A stretch of DNA of 64,000 bases from J038 sp034437535 (GCA_034437535.1 DAOTTZ010000032.1:40232-104231), one strand, 5' to 3'. Shown: positions 43,797-53,430, counted from the stretch's first letter. Numbers and translations are program-made. The notes: generated by a model from the letters alone, not told the origin.

Positions 43797-45337
43797 GCGA
43801 AGGCGGGCGCGAACTCATCCAGATCGAGGCGAACGAAGACCCGAACTCGGTTAAAGACCGCCTCTCATTTTATCGCGGTCAGCGGGTTTTGCTCATCTGG
43901 CCGGAGGAAGGCACCGCACTGACGCGCAAGCTCGATCTGGTTCTGGTTCAACGAGAGGCGATGCGCCGCCAGATTCGCCTGGCCTTCGTCACGCATGATC
44001 CAGAGGTCATCAAGCACGCCGCAGAGCTAAACATCAGCACCTTCCAGACCATCGGTGCCAGTGAGCGCAAGCGATGGGCACGCGGGCGCACACGAGTCTT
44101 CACCGGGCGGCAACGCCGCCCCAGCGATGCCCCTACCCCGGAAGACCTGGAAGCCGACGGAAGCCGGAGCCGGGGCCGACGGCGGGCACCGTCGTTTGGC
44201 TCGCTGGTGTTCCGCCTGGTGTTGATCGGCGCGTTTTTGGGGGCGGCCTTCGCGGTATTTTACTTTTTGGTGCCCACCGCAACGGTGACGATCACCCCGG
44301 CGACCAGCACGGTACAATCCAGCGTGCAGATTACCGTCAATGCCGACCCGGCGTTCACCGATGTAGACATCGAAAACGCGGTGTTACCGGCTTCTACCAT
44401 CCGCGTAGAAATCGAAGAACGCACCACCATCAACACGACCGGCACGCAGAACCTGGGTGATGTCCGCGCAGTGGGAGAAGTGATCTTCATCAACGAGACG
44501 ACGGACGAAGTCGAAATCCCGGACGGCACGACCATCAGCACCAGTGCTGGCACGCCGATTCTGTTTCGCACCACCGAACCGGCGTCCTTGCCCGGCGGGG
44601 TGGGCAGTGAAGTCACCGTCAATGTAGAGGCCATGCAATCCGCCGCCGGGAGCATCGGCAATGTAGAAGCCAACCTCATCAATACGATTGTCGGGCCGCT
44701 GGAAGAACAAGCGGATGTGCTCAACCTGCAACCGACCCGCGACGGCCAGAGCCGCCAGGAGGCCGCCGTCACCGCCAACGACCGGGACCGGGCCGAAGGT
44801 CAGGTCAACTTCCTGTTGCAACAGCGGGCCTATGACGAAATGCTTGACCTGCCGGAGATCGGGGAGGACGAATTCGTCATCCTGGAGACCTTACGCATTG
44901 TCGAAGACCTCAGCACGACCTTTGACGCCGCACCGGGCGACCTGGCGGAGTCGCTCTCTGTGACGAAACGCGCCGTCGTGGAAGCCGTCGTGGTCGATAC
45001 GACATTGGGCCAGCAGATCGTGTTTGCCCGCATGGCGGAGCAAATCCCGCGTGGGCGGGAGTTCGACCTGGATTCGATCACGTACAATCGCGGCGAAGTC
45101 TCGTTTGCGGGTGAGCTAATCTTGTTCACCATGTCCGGCCAGGGGACGATCATCGCACAGATCAACCAGCGCAGTATCCGCAACGCACTGACCAACCGCA
45201 CCATCGATGAAGCCCTGACCTACCTGAGCGAAAATGTTGACATCCAGGGTACGCCGGCGGTGGTCTTATCGCCAGATGTCTTCGGACGCTTACCACTATG
45301 GGCGGAGCGCATCACGGTGGAGACTGTCACACCATGA
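43793..45337 (+). CDS. Baseplate-J-like single-pass membrane protein
   Basis: A 514-residue protein. The cytoplasmic N-terminus (1-135) holds an alpha/beta region (VLLIWPEEGTALTRKLDLVLVQREA) and a basic, low-complexity linker (about 92-135); a membrane helix follows at about 138-160, then a large extracytoplasmic beta region (165-514). Chloroflexota homologues carry a baseplate J-like domain, but nothing else here looks like phage. It overlaps alaS (ATGA) and ruvX (ATGA), so its level is tied to both. Role unknown. Confidence 0.75.
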   Translation: MSEGGRELIQIEANEDPNSVKDRLSFYRGQRVLLIWPEEGTALTRKLDLVLVQREAMRRQIRLAFVTHDPEVIKHAAELNISTFQTIGASERKRWARGRTRVFTGRQRRPSDAPTPEDLEADGSRSRGRRRAPSFGSLVFRLVLIGAFLGAAFAVFYFLVPTATVTITPATSTVQSSVQITVNADPAFTDVDIENAVLPASTIRVEIEERTTINTTGTQNLGDVRAVGEVIFINETTDEVEIPDGTTISTSAGTPILFRTTEPASLPGGVGSEVTVNVEAMQSAAGSIGNVEANLINTIVGPLEEQADVLNLQPTRDGQSRQEAAVTANDRDRAEGQVNFLLQQRAYDEMLDLPEIGEDEFVILETLRIVEDLSTTFDAAPGDLAESLSVTKRAVVEAVVVDTTLGQQIVFARMAEQIPRGREFDLDSITYNRGEVSFAGELILFTMSGQGTIIAQINQRSIRNALTNRTIDEALTYLSENVDIQGTPAVVLSPDVFGRLPLWAERITVETVTP

Positions 45338-45774
45338 CCGGCGGTAAATTACTCGGCATCGATCATGGGATCGCTCGAATCGGACTGGCGACATGCGACG
45401 CCTTGCGGATTGCCGCCCGCGAACTGACCGTCATCGAGCGCAAATCTCGCCGGGAAGACTTCGACCAGATCAACGCCATTGCCGCCCGCGAAAATGTCGT
45501 CGGGGTGGTGGTTGGCTTGCCAGTCAACGACACGACCGCGCCAGGCCAACATACCCAGGCCGATACCGTCCGGCTATGGGCGGGGCGTTACGCCCAGACG
45601 ACCAACCTGCCGATCCGGTTCTATGATGAGCAATTATCCAGCGAAGAAGCCATCGAACTGGCACAGGCCCACCACCGGGCCGCCGCCGCGCCGATTGATG
45701 ATCTGGCGGCGCGGATCATCTTACAGCGGTACATCGACGCGCTGGCCACCGGGTTGGTCGATGATCCCATCTGA
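45334..45774 (+). CDS. ruvX: Putative pre-16S rRNA nuclease / Holliday junction resolvase YqgF
   Basis: A 146-residue RNase-H-fold protein with LLGIDHGIARIGLA at the N-terminus and VVGLPVNDT and RFYDEQLSSEEA later, matching the YqgF/RuvX pattern. It processes the 5' end of 16S rRNA precursor and has been proposed as a Holliday junction resolvase. Its ATG overlaps the upstream membrane-protein stop. An upstream in-frame start at 45298 is rejected. Confidence 0.9.
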   Translation: MTGGKLLGIDHGIARIGLATCDALRIAARELTVIERKSRREDFDQINAIAARENVVGVVVGLPVNDTTAPGQHTQADTVRLWAGRYAQTTNLPIRFYDEQLSSEEAIELAQAHHRAAAAPIDDLAARIILQRYIDALATGLVDDPI

Positions 45775-45859
45775 CGATTGCCCCACGCTAACCTAGCCGA
45801 GACCCCACCCGATAGCCTATACTGTGATGTGATCGAATCGCAGTGTTAAGGAAAACCCT

Positions 45860-46978
45860 TTGGATCGCCGACGTAATCTTATTGTTTTGATTGTGGCGTT
45901 AGGCTTCGCGATTTTGTTTTGTGGCGGGTTGGTCTTCTTGCTTGCCGGAGATCAAATCTTGAATGGGATGCAGACCGTCGTCTTGCGCATTCAGATTATC
46001 TCGCGTGAAGATGACCTGAACATGCCCCAGGGCGAAGATGATACCGTCGTGCGCTTCAGCATCTTACCCGGTTCCACCGCCAGGAGCATCGGTGAGCAAC
46101 TGAACTTACAGGGCTTGCTAGATGACCCGGCCTTGTTCACCAATTATGTGCGGGTGGAAGGGCTGGATGATGATCTGGCCGCCGGGACGTTCTTCTTGCG
46201 GCAAAATATGAGCATCGTTGAGATTGCCGACACACTGACCCGCGACGGCTTCACAGAGATCACATTGACCATCTTCCCCGGCCAACGCATCGAAGAAATC
46301 GCGGAGACCATCGACTCCTTACAACCTTATTTCTTGTTCGATGGTGCGGCCTTTTTGCGCGTCGTCGGCCCAGGTGCCGCCATCCCGCAGACCTTTGCCG
46401 AACGCTACGACATCCCACCCGATCGCAGTTTAGAAGGCTTCTTGCCGCCGGAGACATACCGGCTCAGTCCAGAGATCACGCCGGAGGGCCTGCGGGATGT
46501 ATTGCTCAACCAATTCAACACGCAGATCACCGATACCATGCTTCAACGGGTAGACGCCTTGCCCGGTTATACGTTCTATGGCATCGTAACCCTGGCTTCG
46601 ATCATCGAACGAGAGACCATCTATGCCGACGAGCAACCAATGGTCAGCAGTGTATACCGCAACCGGCTGGACATCACAACGGATGATCTGGAACGGCTGG
46701 ATGCCGACCCAACCGTACAATACGGTCATCCTGCTAGCGGCCCCGGCAACTGGTGGCCGCGCATCACGGCTAACGATTATTACACGGTGAACTCGCCGTA
46801 TAACACCTATCTCAACAACGGCTTGCCCCCTGGCCCCATCGCCAACCCGGCCCTGAGTGCGATCCAGGCCGCGATTGACCCGGAAGCCTCCGAATTTCTG
46901 TTTTTCCGGGCGGATTGCCGGGGTGATAACCGGCACGACTTCTTCACCAATTACAACGACCATCAGAACGCCTGCTGA
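45860..46978 (+). CDS. mltG: Endolytic murein transglycosylase MltG
   Basis: A 372-residue YceG/MltG-type protein that cuts nascent glycan strands and helps end peptidoglycan chain growth. An N-terminal membrane helix (about residues 8-27) is followed by a LysM-like N-terminal domain and the catalytic domain with ASIIERET (catalytic Glu) and the C-terminal FLFFRADCRGDNRHDFFTNYNDH. TTG start with AAGGA upstream. It implies a peptidoglycan cell wall in this organism. Confidence 0.92.
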   Translation: MDRRRNLIVLIVALGFAILFCGGLVFLLAGDQILNGMQTVVLRIQIISREDDLNMPQGEDDTVVRFSILPGSTARSIGEQLNLQGLLDDPALFTNYVRVEGLDDDLAAGTFFLRQNMSIVEIADTLTRDGFTEITLTIFPGQRIEEIAETIDSLQPYFLFDGAAFLRVVGPGAAIPQTFAERYDIPPDRSLEGFLPPETYRLSPEITPEGLRDVLLNQFNTQITDTMLQRVDALPGYTFYGIVTLASIIERETIYADEQPMVSSVYRNRLDITTDDLERLDADPTVQYGHPASGPGNWWPRITANDYYTVNSPYNTYLNNGLPPGPIANPALSAIQAAIDPEASEFLFFRADCRGDNRHDFFTNYNDHQNAC

Positions 46979-46980
46979 CC

Positions 46981-47790
46981 GTGTACCGAACGATCATGCG
47001 CCTGATCTTCGCCGTACTCAGCGGGCTGATGCTGGCCGGATGCGGCACACAGGCCCCACAACCGCCCGATCAAATCGCGCTGTTGGCCCCGTTTGAAGGC
47101 CGTTACCGTGACCTGGGATATAGCCTGCTGTACCCGGCCCGGCTAGCCGTAGCGGATTCGGGGGTGGGTGTCGCTCTGCTTCCGGTCGATGACGGCGGCG
47201 CGGTGCAACTGGCAACAGAACGCGCCCGTGCGTTACAACTTGATGAGCGCGTGCAGGTCGTAATCATCGCCGGGTATACGGCTACTGCCGCTGATGTGAT
47301 CGACGCGCTAGCCGGTAAACCCGTGATTGTGGTCGGTCATTGGGCGGCGGAGCCAGCAGAGCATGTCGCCATTTTATCCAGTGCGGATCTTACCGTAGAG
47401 CCGCTGACGATTACGCGGCTGGCGGCAGAGCCGGCCCCGCTCCGCGCCGGGGATGTGGCAGGCTTACCAGGGTTGACGGACTTACGCGACGATATGACCG
47501 GCATGACGCTGGTCACATCGGGTGATGTGCCGGACGAAGCCTTGCGCCAGCGCGTGCTAGCCAGTGACCCGTTCGCTGTGGAACCGAACCAACTGGCGGC
47601 TTTAGTCTATGATGCGGTGTGGATCGCCGGGCAAATTATGCCACAGGCTGACCCGATTACCGCGCTCCGCACCGGCACCTTCGACGGGCTGAGTGGTGGC
47701 ATCCGCTTTGATGACGCCGGTTATTGGGCCGATGCACCGGTCAACACGTTCATCTATCGGCAGGGGGCCTGGGTATCGGCTGATGATTAG
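46981..47790 (+). CDS. Lipoprotein with periplasmic-binding-protein type 1-like domain
   Basis: A 269-residue lipoprotein. The lipobox LAGC (Cys21) follows a short signal peptide. The mature part starts IALLAPFEGRYRDLGYSLLYPARLAVAD, a pattern seen in branched-chain amino acid-type binding proteins, and shows a two-lobe arrangement, but it is shorter than a full binding protein. It follows mltG by 2 bases, so they are co-transcribed. GTG start at 46981; an internal ATG at 46996 is an alternative. Confidence 0.7.
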   Translation: MYRTIMRLIFAVLSGLMLAGCGTQAPQPPDQIALLAPFEGRYRDLGYSLLYPARLAVADSGVGVALLPVDDGGAVQLATERARALQLDERVQVVIIAGYTATAADVIDALAGKPVIVVGHWAAEPAEHVAILSSADLTVEPLTITRLAAEPAPLRAGDVAGLPGLTDLRDDMTGMTLVTSGDVPDEALRQRVLASDPFAVEPNQLAALVYDAVWIAGQIMPQADPITALRTGTFDGLSGGIRFDDAGYWADAPVNTFIYRQGAWVSADD

Positions 47791-49088
47791 CGGATGATGT
47801 CGTAAAACAGCGGCAGAGGCTCCACCGGCGAGTCGCTCACTTGCAAGCCCTGGCCCAACCCGGCGCGGACTTCGGCCACGCGCTCGGCATGATTGGCATG
47901 AATCGTCACCAGCGGATCGCCGGCGGTGACGCGATCTCCCACTTTGGCATGCACCTGAATCCCAACGGCATGATCGATGGTCGCCTCTTTGACCTCACGC
48001 CCGGCCCCCAGGTCAAAGGCGGCCTGGGCGATGTGTAACGCGCTCATCTGGGCCACATACCCGTCATGCTCCGCCGGGATGACCTCTGTGATGCTGGCTT
48101 GTGGCAACCGGCTGGTATCGTCAATCGCGGAGACATCGCCACCTTGCGCGGCCACCATCTGACGAAAATGCCGGAGGCCGCGTCCGTCATCTAAGGCCGC
48201 CCGGACAGGATCCCGGAGTGAATCCACCGCCCCATGCCCGGCCAACATGAGCATGTGCGCCGCAACTTCGACGCAATGCTCACGGAAGCCCGCCGGGCCA
48301 CCGCCCCGCAACGTCTCGATGGCTTCGATGACTTCCAGTGCATTACCGACGGCCTGCCCAAGCGGTTGCTCCATATCACTGAGGAGCGCGACCACATCAC
48401 GACCGGCATTCTGGCCGATGTCTACCATCATACGGGCTAATTCTCGCGCTCGATCCAGATCCCGCATAAAGGCCCCAGAGCCGACTTTGACATCCAGCAC
48501 GATGCCATCCGCCCCTGCCGCTAGCTTTTTACTCATGATGCTACTGGCAATCAAGGGGATACTGGGGACGGTGGCGGTCGTATCACGCAGAGCATATAGC
48601 TTGCCATCCGCCGGGGCCAGGCTACGGGTTTGACCGGCCAGGGCCAGCCCGATAGACCGCGCCTGATCTCGCAATTGATCTTCGCTTAAATCCGACCGGA
48701 AGCCAGGGATGGACTCCATCTTGTCGAGCGTGCCACCGGTCAAGCCGAGGCCGCGCCCGCTCATCTTCGCCACCGGGACATCAAACGCGGCCACCACCGG
48801 CAAGACCACCAGCGATGTCTTATCCCCCACCCCACCGGACGAATGCTTATCCACCACATAACCGGCTACATCACTAAGGTCGAGCATATCGCCGCTGTGA
48901 GCCATCGCCAACGTCAACGCGGTGACTTCATGCGCGTTCATGCCACGCAATAACACCGCCATACAAAAAGCCGCCGCCTGATAATCGGGGATGTCGTCAT
49001 CCGCATAGGCTTGCACAAACCATTGAATTTCCGCATCGCTGAGGGTTTCGCCATCACGCTTCCTGGCAATAATGTCAACCGCCCGCAT
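47787..49088 (-). CDS. pdp: Pyrimidine-nucleoside phosphorylase
   Basis: A 433-residue class II nucleoside phosphorylase. KHSSGGVGDKTS is the phosphate/nucleoside loop, and IDKMESIPGF-like LGLTGGTLDKMESIPGF and SSIMSKKLAAGADGIVLDVKVGSGAFM are conserved. It phosphorolyses pyrimidine (2'-deoxy)nucleosides to base and (deoxy)ribose-1-phosphate. The symbol pdp is chosen over deoA because thymidine- versus uridine/thymidine-specific forms cannot be told apart here. Confidence 0.9.
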   Translation of the reverse strand: MRAVDIIARKRDGETLSDAEIQWFVQAYADDDIPDYQAAAFCMAVLLRGMNAHEVTALTLAMAHSGDMLDLSDVAGYVVDKHSSGGVGDKTSLVVLPVVAAFDVPVAKMSGRGLGLTGGTLDKMESIPGFRSDLSEDQLRDQARSIGLALAGQTRSLAPADGKLYALRDTTATVPSIPLIASSIMSKKLAAGADGIVLDVKVGSGAFMRDLDRARELARMMVDIGQNAGRDVVALLSDMEQPLGQAVGNALEVIEAIETLRGGGPAGFREHCVEVAAHMLMLAGHGAVDSLRDPVRAALDDGRGLRHFRQMVAAQGGDVSAIDDTSRLPQASITEVIPAEHDGYVAQMSALHIAQAAFDLGAGREVKEATIDHAVGIQVHAKVGDRVTAGDPLVTIHANHAERVAEVRAGLGQGLQVSDSPVEPLPLFYDIIR

Positions 49089-49197
49089 TGAACTTTCCCT
49101 TCTGTGTGAGATGACAATAAAAAATAGTGAAAGAAAACTATCTTTCGCTATGAGTTATATTATAATCAGCAAGATGAACCGCAACGAGGATGCATCT

Positions 49198-49812
49198 ATG
49201 TGGGTCGTGTTATTTGCGATGGGTCTGTATGGATTATTCCATAGCATACTCGCCAGCAGAGAATTCAAGAACGCCATCAAGCACCGTGTAGGCGACCAAG
49301 TCTATCATGGATTTTACCGGTTGTTCTTTAACGTTGTCGCGGTAGTGACGTTCGCCCCCATCGCCGGGTTAATTGTCTTTCGTGAAGGCAATCGCGTCTG
49401 GCAAATTGACCTGCAATATGAGCCGCTCTTGCTGATCGTACAGGTTATCGGGGTGTTGGGCTTTGTGGTCTCCCTGTTGCAGATTGATCTGTCACGGTTC
49501 GCCGGGGTGCGGCAGGCGATGGCCTATTTCAACGATGAACCGCTCCCACTGGCCGACGAATCACTGACGACCACCGGCGTTTACCGGTTGGTGCGGCATC
49601 CGCTTTACCTGTTCAGTTTGATGTTGATCTGGCCGGTGACGACCATGACCGAAGCCTACCTGGGCTTTGCCATCGGCGCGACCGTGTATTTCCTGGTCGG
49701 CTCGATCTACGAGGAACGGCGGATGTTACAAAATTTCGGTGAAGCGTATCAGACCTATCGGGAACGTGTCCCCTGGATGATCCCGTTTTTACGGTTCAGC
49801 AACAATTCCTGA
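49198..49812 (+). CDS. Isoprenylcysteine methyltransferase/NnrU-like membrane methyltransferase
   Basis: A 204-residue membrane protein with about five helices. YRLVRHPLYLFSLMLIWPVTTM and YEERRMLQNFGEAYQTYRERVPW match the ICMT/PEMT (isoprenylcysteine- or phospholipid-methyltransferase) C-terminal motif, in which SAM binds between the last two helices. GAGG 8 bases before the ATG at 49198 decides this start; several earlier in-frame ATGs (49072, 49174) lie in weakly coding DNA. A TATAAT at 49161-49166 fits a promoter for this start. Confidence 0.82.
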   Translation: MWVVLFAMGLYGLFHSILASREFKNAIKHRVGDQVYHGFYRLFFNVVAVVTFAPIAGLIVFREGNRVWQIDLQYEPLLLIVQVIGVLGFVVSLLQIDLSRFAGVRQAMAYFNDEPLPLADESLTTTGVYRLVRHPLYLFSLMLIWPVTTMTEAYLGFAIGATVYFLVGSIYEERRMLQNFGEAYQTYRERVPWMIPFLRFSNNS

Positions 49813-49905
49813 CAGTTTTATGCTCGAATACAAACGAACTCGCGCTATAATTTCGATTATGGTGTGGGGGATGTGGATCTATATGTTTATGTTTATGGAG
49901 CAATC

Positions 49906-50634
49906 ATGAGTAAAAAGAAGCAAAACACACAATCAAAAGATCAACAACAACAGTATCTACTGATCGGTGGTGTGGTCGGTGTGGCCGTACTGATCTTCAT
50001 CGGCGCGATTGTCCTGGGATCATTGAATACCGGCGTGACACGGGGCGAGATCGATTACAGTAGCATAACGACGGTCGAAGAAGACGGCGTATATGTGCTG
50101 GGCAATCCGAATGCCCCGGTGACGGTCGTCGAATTTGCAGATTTCCTGTGCCCGTATTGCCAGGATTACAAATCAACCATCGACCAGGTGATCGAAGAAT
50201 TGGTCATGGACGGGCAAGCCCGCCTGGAATTCCGCGCTTATCCGGTCATCAATCAGGATAGCGTTTATTATGCCCAACTGCTGGAATGTGCTGGCACCCT
50301 GGGCGGCCCGGTGGCGTTCTGGCGGGCGCATGAAGAATTGTTCTATCAGGCCAATAACAACGCCAGCGGTGATGACGCCGGGCGGACGATGGCGCAAGAC
50401 CTTGATTTAGATTATGCCGACCTGCTGGAATGCACCGCAGATGCCGAACAGCACCAGGAGAACCTGGCACTCGGCCAGCAGAGCAACGTCCAGGGGACGC
50501 CCGCCGTCCGCGTGCGCTATGGCGATTCACCACGCCTGGAGCCAATCGGTAGCTTTGAGCGGGCCGGGGTGCCATTTTCCGAAATTGAAACGCTGGTACA
50601 AGCCGCCAACAGCACCACGATGTTAGACAACTAA
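49906..50634 (+). CDS. Membrane-anchored DsbA-like thioredoxin
   Basis: A 242-residue protein with a Lys/Gln-rich cytoplasmic N-terminus, one membrane helix (about 17-39) and an external DsbA-like thioredoxin domain with CPYC (Cys82, Cys85) in FADFLCPYCQDY and a cis-Pro-type GTPAVRVRYG near the C-terminus. It is probably a disulphide oxidase or isomerase for exported proteins. GGAG precedes the ATG at 49906; TATAAT lies at 49846-49851. Confidence 0.87.
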   Translation: MSKKKQNTQSKDQQQQYLLIGGVVGVAVLIFIGAIVLGSLNTGVTRGEIDYSSITTVEEDGVYVLGNPNAPVTVVEFADFLCPYCQDYKSTIDQVIEELVMDGQARLEFRAYPVINQDSVYYAQLLECAGTLGGPVAFWRAHEELFYQANNNASGDDAGRTMAQDLDLDYADLLECTADAEQHQENLALGQQSNVQGTPAVRVRYGDSPRLEPIGSFERAGVPFSEIETLVQAANSTTMLDN

Positions 50635-50650
50635 CGCCAGATCATACCCG

Positions 50651-52003
50651 CTATTCGGTCGCTGGCTTTTCCCAGAACGACGCTGGCAGGTCAAGTGCAA
50701 GTTGCGGTTGCCTGCCGGTCAGTTCTGGCCCGAACCATCCCATCGCGATCAACTCAACCTGATCCGGATACTCGGCACCATCGGGATATTGCCATTCGCT
50801 GATGCTCTGAAGCAGGATCTTGCCTTTGCGCCGGCGCAACGTCACGATGAAGGGTAGCCGTTGATACAACGCATGAACCAGGTCTTCGTTCATGGGCAGT
50901 GTCGCCCGGCGCGCCAACATGCCCAGGGCAGAGGCCAGCCGCTTCGGCTCCGAAGGCCCCCGAAAGGCCCACATCTGGCGGGGTGTATCGGCTTGTGTTA
51001 ACAACGGGCCGACCGCGTGCGCTTCATCGGTGCGGACTTCATCAAGCAGGATCAAACCTGGCTCATGGCGTAACCCGATCTCGACTTGCTCCGCGAACGA
51101 TACCCCCAGTTGATCGTCCGTGCGCCAGCGCACCGCCAGCCGCTCACAATCATCCAGCATGATTTCGCTAGCACGCTCGACCGCGACACAGCTTTCTGGC
51201 TCTGCCAGGCGGGCCAGGATGCCAAGTAACGTGGTCTTGCCGGATTCGGTATCCCCGACGACGACCACCCCATGCGGCGACTGTGCCAACGCCTGTAAGA
51301 TCGTCGCGGCCTCCGGCGTGACCATCGACGCGGTGACCATATCTTCCAGTGTGTATGGCTCTGCCGGGTGGACGCGAATATCGACACTGAGCAGGATGGT
51401 GACAGGTGGGCCAGCGACATTCAAGCTCACCCGCCGTCCATTGACGATCAAACCGGTTTCCAGCAATGGCTGATCTTCACGCAATTGTGCGCCGGCATCC
51501 GCCAGTAAGCGGCTGACGATCCGGCGATAATGAGCTTCATCGTCAAACAGTGGATCCAGCCGCACCAGGTCGCCACTGCCCAACCGGATCGCGGCCTTAT
51601 CTGCGCCTTCCAGGGTGATCGTCGTCACCGCCGGTTCTCGAAAGAGTGCATCCAGCGGGCCGTAAGTGAATAACTCCGCATAAGCCCGGCGGATGATCTC
51701 GGCTTTGGCTTTGTTATCCAGTTCGACCGAATCAACCGCAATGACATAATCTGCCGATGCCTTGACGAGCTTTAGCCGGGCCATCTCGGTTTGGGCTTGC
51801 TTGAGTGCGTCGGATTCGTTGTGGCCGTGTTCATCACGGAATTGATCGACAATGCGTTCGATCAACGCCCGCAAAGACACCTGCCGTGTACCCTGCCGCG
51901 TGGCGATTAGCTCTGGCTCACGGCCTTTGTCTGCCTCTGCCGCCAGCTTACGCAGGCTATCGATGATGTGTTGTTTTTTGACGTCTGATAAGTCGTTGCT
52001 CAT
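50651..52003 (-). CDS. CpaF/VirB11-type secretion ATPase homologue, diverged
   Basis: A 450-residue cytoplasmic protein. The N-terminal domain (residues 75-200) and the ATPase domain match CpaF/VirB11-type secretion ATPases: Walker A GDTESGKT (250-257), Walker B LILLDEVRTDEA (317-328). The Walker A has Glu where the family usually has Gly, and the His-box (usually TIHAN) is replaced by QMWAFRGPSEPK (about 343-354). No pilin, TadB/TadC or secretin gene is nearby. It overlaps pncB by ATGA. A role outside secretion is possible. Confidence 0.78.
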   Translation of the reverse strand: MSNDLSDVKKQHIIDSLRKLAAEADKGREPELIATRQGTRQVSLRALIERIVDQFRDEHGHNESDALKQAQTEMARLKLVKASADYVIAVDSVELDNKAKAEIIRRAYAELFTYGPLDALFREPAVTTITLEGADKAAIRLGSGDLVRLDPLFDDEAHYRRIVSRLLADAGAQLREDQPLLETGLIVNGRRVSLNVAGPPVTILLSVDIRVHPAEPYTLEDMVTASMVTPEAATILQALAQSPHGVVVVGDTESGKTTLLGILARLAEPESCVAVERASEIMLDDCERLAVRWRTDDQLGVSFAEQVEIGLRHEPGLILLDEVRTDEAHAVGPLLTQADTPRQMWAFRGPSEPKRLASALGMLARRATLPMNEDLVHALYQRLPFIVTLRRRKGKILLQSISEWQYPDGAEYPDQVELIAMGWFGPELTGRQPQLALDLPASFWEKPATE

Positions 52004-53334
52004 CCCAGGCTCCCTAAATCTACTGGTTCCAGGTGGGGGTGGTGGCAGGGTTGCCGCCCCACTTTTGCCATATCAACCCAATCACCCGCATACGACACCC
52101 GCACCACATCCATTGTATAATCCGTGTTGCCGGTGTTACGAAAGAATGTCGAGCCGACGCCGTAACTATCGACCGGCACACGGGCCGCTTCGAATTGGGC
52201 GATGCGGTCGGCATCAAAACCACCGGATACAACAATTGTAACCGCTTTACAAAAATCGCGTGCGACATCTTCCAGCCGACCTGGCACATCCCACCGCGAC
52301 CAGGCATTATCAATCGCCCGGCGCACGGTATGAACTAAATCCGGGTTAACGCCGGTCGGTTGATGCGGTGCCAACGATGCATCGCGGACATGACTGCCAG
52401 TATCCAGGCGCACCCCGTTGAGCGTCCAGCGGCGTTGCTCGGCGTCATCCCTGGCTTCATAAGCGGCGCGATAAGCCGGCCAGAAGACATCCAGCGTCTT
52501 GAGCGTATCACCAACGGTATCATTATTAAAATCCACCAGTGCGATGCGTGGTACATCTAGCGGCATGTGCCGGGCAAATGCCCGCATACTCTCGGCTGTA
52601 TCCGCCAGGAAAGCCGCGACCATCGCATGGGGGATCGTGCCGCCGCCAGCCCCACCCCACCAGGCTCCTTGCGCGTTCGTACTCACCAATGGTGGTACTA
52701 TCGTATCATTTTGATGGTTGTAGCGTTGAACAGCCAACCAGTACGCATAACCATCCAGGGCTTGTGTGGCTGGCAGGTCAAAGCGGGCGGGGAAGAACAA
52801 GACACGCTTGCCATTGGCGGCCATCAAGACTTCATAAACATTGGTGGCGATCCGCGTGGCGCGGGTCAAATAGCCGAGCAGGGTCGTCTCTAGCAGGGCA
52901 AACAGCCGGTATGGGCCGCGGATCTTCAGCACGGGCTGAACCTGCATCGGGTCGTCGTTATATTCCGTTACATCACCATCCTGCACCGCCAGCACCTCTA
53001 AGTGTTGCCAGCCCGGCACCCATTCCGTCCCCTGGAATTCACCGGCGGCATGCCGGATGATGTGCAACGCGACATCGACACCGGCCACCAGCGCGAACGG
53101 TTTGCGCCGGTTAAAGATCTGCGCTTCGACCGTCAAATCACCGATGGCGGCCCCTGATCCCGCATCCAGTCGGGGGGACTCACCCGCGAATTGATAGCCT
53201 TCCGCCCGCAAGCGTTCCAGGATTATCGCGCTGTTGGTGAAATAAGCATCGGCGTAATCGCCCCGGCGGATGGCGTCATAATCAAGCCCTAACGTCTCAT
53301 TGGTGAGTCGCTGACCGTCAAATCGTGTCATCAA
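52000..53334 (-). CDS. pncB: Nicotinate phosphoribosyltransferase
   Basis: A 444-residue nicotinate phosphoribosyltransferase, converting nicotinate and PRPP to nicotinate mononucleotide (NAD salvage). The N-terminal RFDGQRLTNETLGLDYDAIRRGDYADAYF and the later VSGGFDADRI and YGVGSTFFRNT blocks are family-typical. It precedes the CpaF-like ATPase gene with an ATGA overlap. A second Met at residue 2 is an equally possible start. Confidence 0.9.
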   Translation of the reverse strand: MMTRFDGQRLTNETLGLDYDAIRRGDYADAYFTNSAIILERLRAEGYQFAGESPRLDAGSGAAIGDLTVEAQIFNRRKPFALVAGVDVALHIIRHAAGEFQGTEWVPGWQHLEVLAVQDGDVTEYNDDPMQVQPVLKIRGPYRLFALLETTLLGYLTRATRIATNVYEVLMAANGKRVLFFPARFDLPATQALDGYAYWLAVQRYNHQNDTIVPPLVSTNAQGAWWGGAGGGTIPHAMVAAFLADTAESMRAFARHMPLDVPRIALVDFNNDTVGDTLKTLDVFWPAYRAAYEARDDAEQRRWTLNGVRLDTGSHVRDASLAPHQPTGVNPDLVHTVRRAIDNAWSRWDVPGRLEDVARDFCKAVTIVVSGGFDADRIAQFEAARVPVDSYGVGSTFFRNTGNTDYTMDVVRVSYAGDWVDMAKVGRQPCHHPHLEPVDLGSLG

Positions 53335-53372
53335 TTGACCCTTACTTCAGTCTAATTCTAGTTTACAATTGC

Positions 53373-53394
53373 GCGTGCTGGTCATTTAGCACGC
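53373..53394. repeat. Inverted repeat between pncB and pfkB-type gene
   Basis: GCGTGCT (53373-53379) and AGCACGC (53388-53394) form a 7-base inverted repeat with an 8-base spacer, in the shared divergent upstream region. No T-run follows, so an operator is more likely than a terminator. Confidence 0.4.
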
Positions 53395-53430
53395 TAATGT
53401 TATACATCAGTAACATGAGATAAAAATTAC

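Noticed and set aside
43793..45337. Baseplate-J-like protein read as a prophage or injection-system remnant
   Set aside because: It has a membrane helix, is coupled to alaS and ruvX, and there is no integrase, tail, sheath or terminase gene nearby.
50651..52003. CpaF-like ATPase read as evidence of a type IV pilus or Tad locus
   Set aside because: No pilin, TadB/TadC, prepilin peptidase or secretin is present in the window.
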